Positions 61,765 through 64,000 of a stretch of DNA of 64,000 bases are shown here, piece by piece; positions within the stretch are counted from its first letter, which is position 1; each line of letters starts with the position of its first letter. The DNA comes from Triplophysa rosa. Taxonomy: Eukaryota > Chordata > Actinopteri > Cypriniformes > Nemacheilidae. Position numbers and translations under genes: made by a program. The notes below the pieces were generated by a model. The model did no database searches. It saw nothing but the letters and a program-made list of their open reading frames with translations, and had not been told where the DNA came from. Location of the stretch: positions 2,339,133 to 2,403,132 of the forward strand of contig NC_079897.1 of NCBI RefSeq assembly GCF_024868665.1. Direction: 5' to 3'.

Positions 61765-62089
61765 CTGTGATGAGGAGATAGCAGTGTTATCTACATGACA
61801 TGTCTTGACAATCACAGTTCATATTAGTGACGTTTTTCTCCTTTCATACAGCACTCGACCAAACCAAGCTTTTATAGCCATAAGAGATATTATATTTTAA
61901 ATACAAGTTTACAGAAACGCTTCAAAAACTTGTGCTCTGTTACTGACCTTAATGTCTTTCTAAACAATTTACAGTTACAGAGTTTAAGATCTGTCAACAT
62001 AATGTGTGACAATTTATAGTTTTAATTTATAAAATGCCCTGACAGACATCCATTGATTCTCAGTGCAATTTTCTGGTGACCAAAAGACA

Positions 62090-62306
62090 GACAGATGCAA
62101 TCATAACTACAGCATCAAATCCTGTGGTTGCTAGGCAGCGAAAAGACAGGCAGGTGCCAACATAACTAGAGCGTTGAAAACTGCTAAAAATGAGTGGTTG
62201 CTAGGCAACTGACTGACAGACAGACAGACAGATGCAATCATAACTACAGCATCAAATCCTGTGGTTGCTAGGCAGCAAAAAGACAGACAGATGCCAACAT
62301 AACTAG
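62090..62306. repeat. minisatellite block 1 (units with GTTGCTAGGCAAC)
   Basis: About three units of roughly 70-75 bases containing ACAGACAGATGC, CATAACTA(C/G)AGC and GTGGTTGCTAGGCA(A/G)C. Separated from block 2 by an inserted TIR element. Confidence 0.85.
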
Positions 62307-62982
62307 AGCTGCGTCTTAATTCGTTCACTCATTCCCTATTCCCTATATAGCGAATGCTAAATAGTCCACTATATGGGGAAGAAGTGAATGAAAATGAGTG
62401 AACGATTTCGGACATTGACTTAATATAACCTGCGTCTGACAGTACTGTCGCGGACATTCGTCATAACGTTTATATTACACCTGTGTGGCTTTATGGATTG
62501 TTTTGTAAAATGGTAAAGTTCATCTTCACCTTATTTGTCACGTTTTTGTATTAGTTTTTAATAAAGAGTACAAAACAACTGTTTGCCACGTTTATTCTTT
62601 TACGTTTAATAAAATTATTTAATATATTTAAAATAAAGCACCACTGTCTATAACATCCATTTAATCCGTTTATTCTCAAAAAGTAGAAAATAACTGTCAA
62701 CAATAACAAACACAAGTGTATAAACATGCATTCGTGGCATTAACGGTCACTCTCATCCAGCTGATTCTAATCAGACGGTTGATTCGCGCTGTATAATGGG
62801 AAACAGTGAGTGAACGAGTGTACATCGGAGTGAACATACAAAATCAGAATGCATTGTGGGTAAAAAGTAGTGAACGAATGTAGGGAATGAGTTGTTCACT
62901 CCGAATTCGGACAACACTACAAAATGGCGGACACCCGATTTAGTGCACTACATAGGAGATAGGGAGCGAATTCAGACACAGC
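62307..62982. repeat. TIR element splitting the minisatellite
   Basis: Ends GCTGCGTCTTAATTCG and CGAATTCAGACACAGC are inverted. Inner paired words include TTCACTCATTCCCTA / TAGGGAATGAG and ACTATATGGGG / GTGCACTACATAGG. No coding capacity. Confidence 0.75.
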
Positions 62983-63950
62983 TAATAGCATCAAACCCTG
63001 TTGAAATGAGTGGTTCCTAGGCAACCAAGAGACAGACAGATGCCAACATAACAACAGCATCAAACCCTACTGAAATGAGTGGTTGCTAGGCAACTGACAG
63101 ACGGACAGATTTAATCGTAACTACAGCATCAAACCCTGTTTTGATATGAGTGGTTTCTAGGCAACAGACAGACAAATGCCAACATAAATACAGCACTAAA
63201 ACTGCTGAAACCAGTGGTTGCTAGGCAACCAAGAGACAGACAGATGCCAACATAACTACAGCATCAAACCCTGTTGAAATGAGTGGTTTCTAGGCAACTG
63301 ACAGACGGGCGGATTCAATCATAAATACAGCATCAAACTCTGTTGAAATGAGTTTCTAGGCAACAGACAGACAAATGCCAACATAAATGCAGCACTAAAA
63401 CTGCTGAAACCAGTGGTCGCTAGGCAACCAAGAGACAGACAGATGCCAACATAACTACAGCATCAAACTCTGTTGAAATGAGTTTCTAGGCAACAGACAG
63501 ACAAATGCCAACATAAATGCAGCACTAAAACTGCTGAAACCAGTGGTTGCTAGGCAACCAAGAGACAGACAGATGCCAACATAACTACACCATCAAACTC
63601 TGTTGAAATGAGTTTCTAGGCAACAGACAGACAAATGCCAACATAAATGCAAGCACTAAAACTGCTGAAACCAGTGGTTGCTAGGCAACCAAGAGACAGA
63701 CAGATGCCAACATAACTACAGCATCAAACCCTGTTGAAATGAGTGGTTTCTAGGCAACTGACAAGACTGGCGGATTCAATCATAAATACAGCATCAAACT
63801 CTGTTGAAATGAGTGGTTTCTAGGCAACAGACAGACGGGCGGATTGAATCCTAACTACACCATCAAACGCTGTTGAAATGAGTGGTTGCTAGGCAACTGA
63901 CAGACAGACAGATGCCATCATAACTACAGCATCAAACCTTAGAACAGCCT
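62983..63950. repeat. minisatellite block 2 (tandem units with X-box words)
   Basis: More than a dozen units of about 60-70 bases built from GTTGAAATGAGTGGTTGCTA, GGCAACAGACAGACA, TGCCAACATAACTACAGC and ATCAAACCCT. Higher-order units of about 133 bases repeat between 63300 and 63720. It would lie in an ext1 intron. Confidence 0.9.
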
Positions 63951-64000
63951 CGGGCTTTGTTCCATCCGTCCTGCTTCAGTATTTACCCAACCAGCGCAGA

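Noticed and set aside
63940..64000. Another ext1 exon at the right edge
   Set aside because: The minus-strand translation of this end does not resemble the EXT1 segment expected before the 61764 exon.

Overview
The window is vertebrate nuclear DNA, almost certainly from a cyprinid-like teleost fish. Genes are split into many short exons with GT/AG introns. AT-rich introns and spacers are full of small terminal-inverted-repeat (TIR) transposons and tRNA-derived SINE pieces of the kind common in carp and zebrafish relatives. There are no bacterial operons, rRNA genes or CRISPR arrays. Coding sequences were rebuilt by hand by checking splice sites and reading phase at each exon border; in the six genes with known homologs every junction kept phase.

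Layout: (1) 1-4066, minus, 3' end outside the window: a PIM-like pseudokinase gene with a string of repeated phase-1 exons encoding Lys/Arg-rich modules. (2) 6884-12566, minus: brd2, a complete BET double-bromodomain protein of 788 residues. (3) 15286-20034, minus: a complete TAP2-type ABC half-transporter of 731 residues, with an upstream non-coding exon and a promoter carrying TATA, ISRE and kappaB motifs. (4) 20.7-24.2 kb: a gene-free block holding a 3.3 kb inverted-repeat element bounded by a perfect 8 bp target duplication. (5) 25355-33393, plus: a Notch-family protein of 782 residues with a signal peptide, two LNR modules, a heterodimerisation domain, a membrane span and four ankyrin repeats, but no EGF repeats. 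(6) 35059-39441, minus: pbx2, complete, 403 residues. (7) 41794-45897, plus: gpsm3, complete, 339 residues, with four GoLoco-like motifs. (8) 45.9-54.7 kb: a gene-poor spacer with several TIR elements. (9) 54743-61764, minus, 5' part outside the window: the C-terminal half of exostosin-1.

The order BRD2-TAP and NOTCH4-like-PBX2-GPSM3 matches genes of the human MHC on chromosome 6p21, so the window looks like part of a teleost MHC-paralogous region joined to an EXT1-bearing segment. The transporter and its immune-type promoter fit antigen presentation. The Notch-like gene sits where NOTCH4 would be expected and is the most unusual protein here. Other points of interest are the pseudokinase with one exon that would create a stop at its junction, a tandem array of RFX X-box motifs in the ext1 intron, and oppositely oriented repeats around gpsm3 exons 3 and 4.
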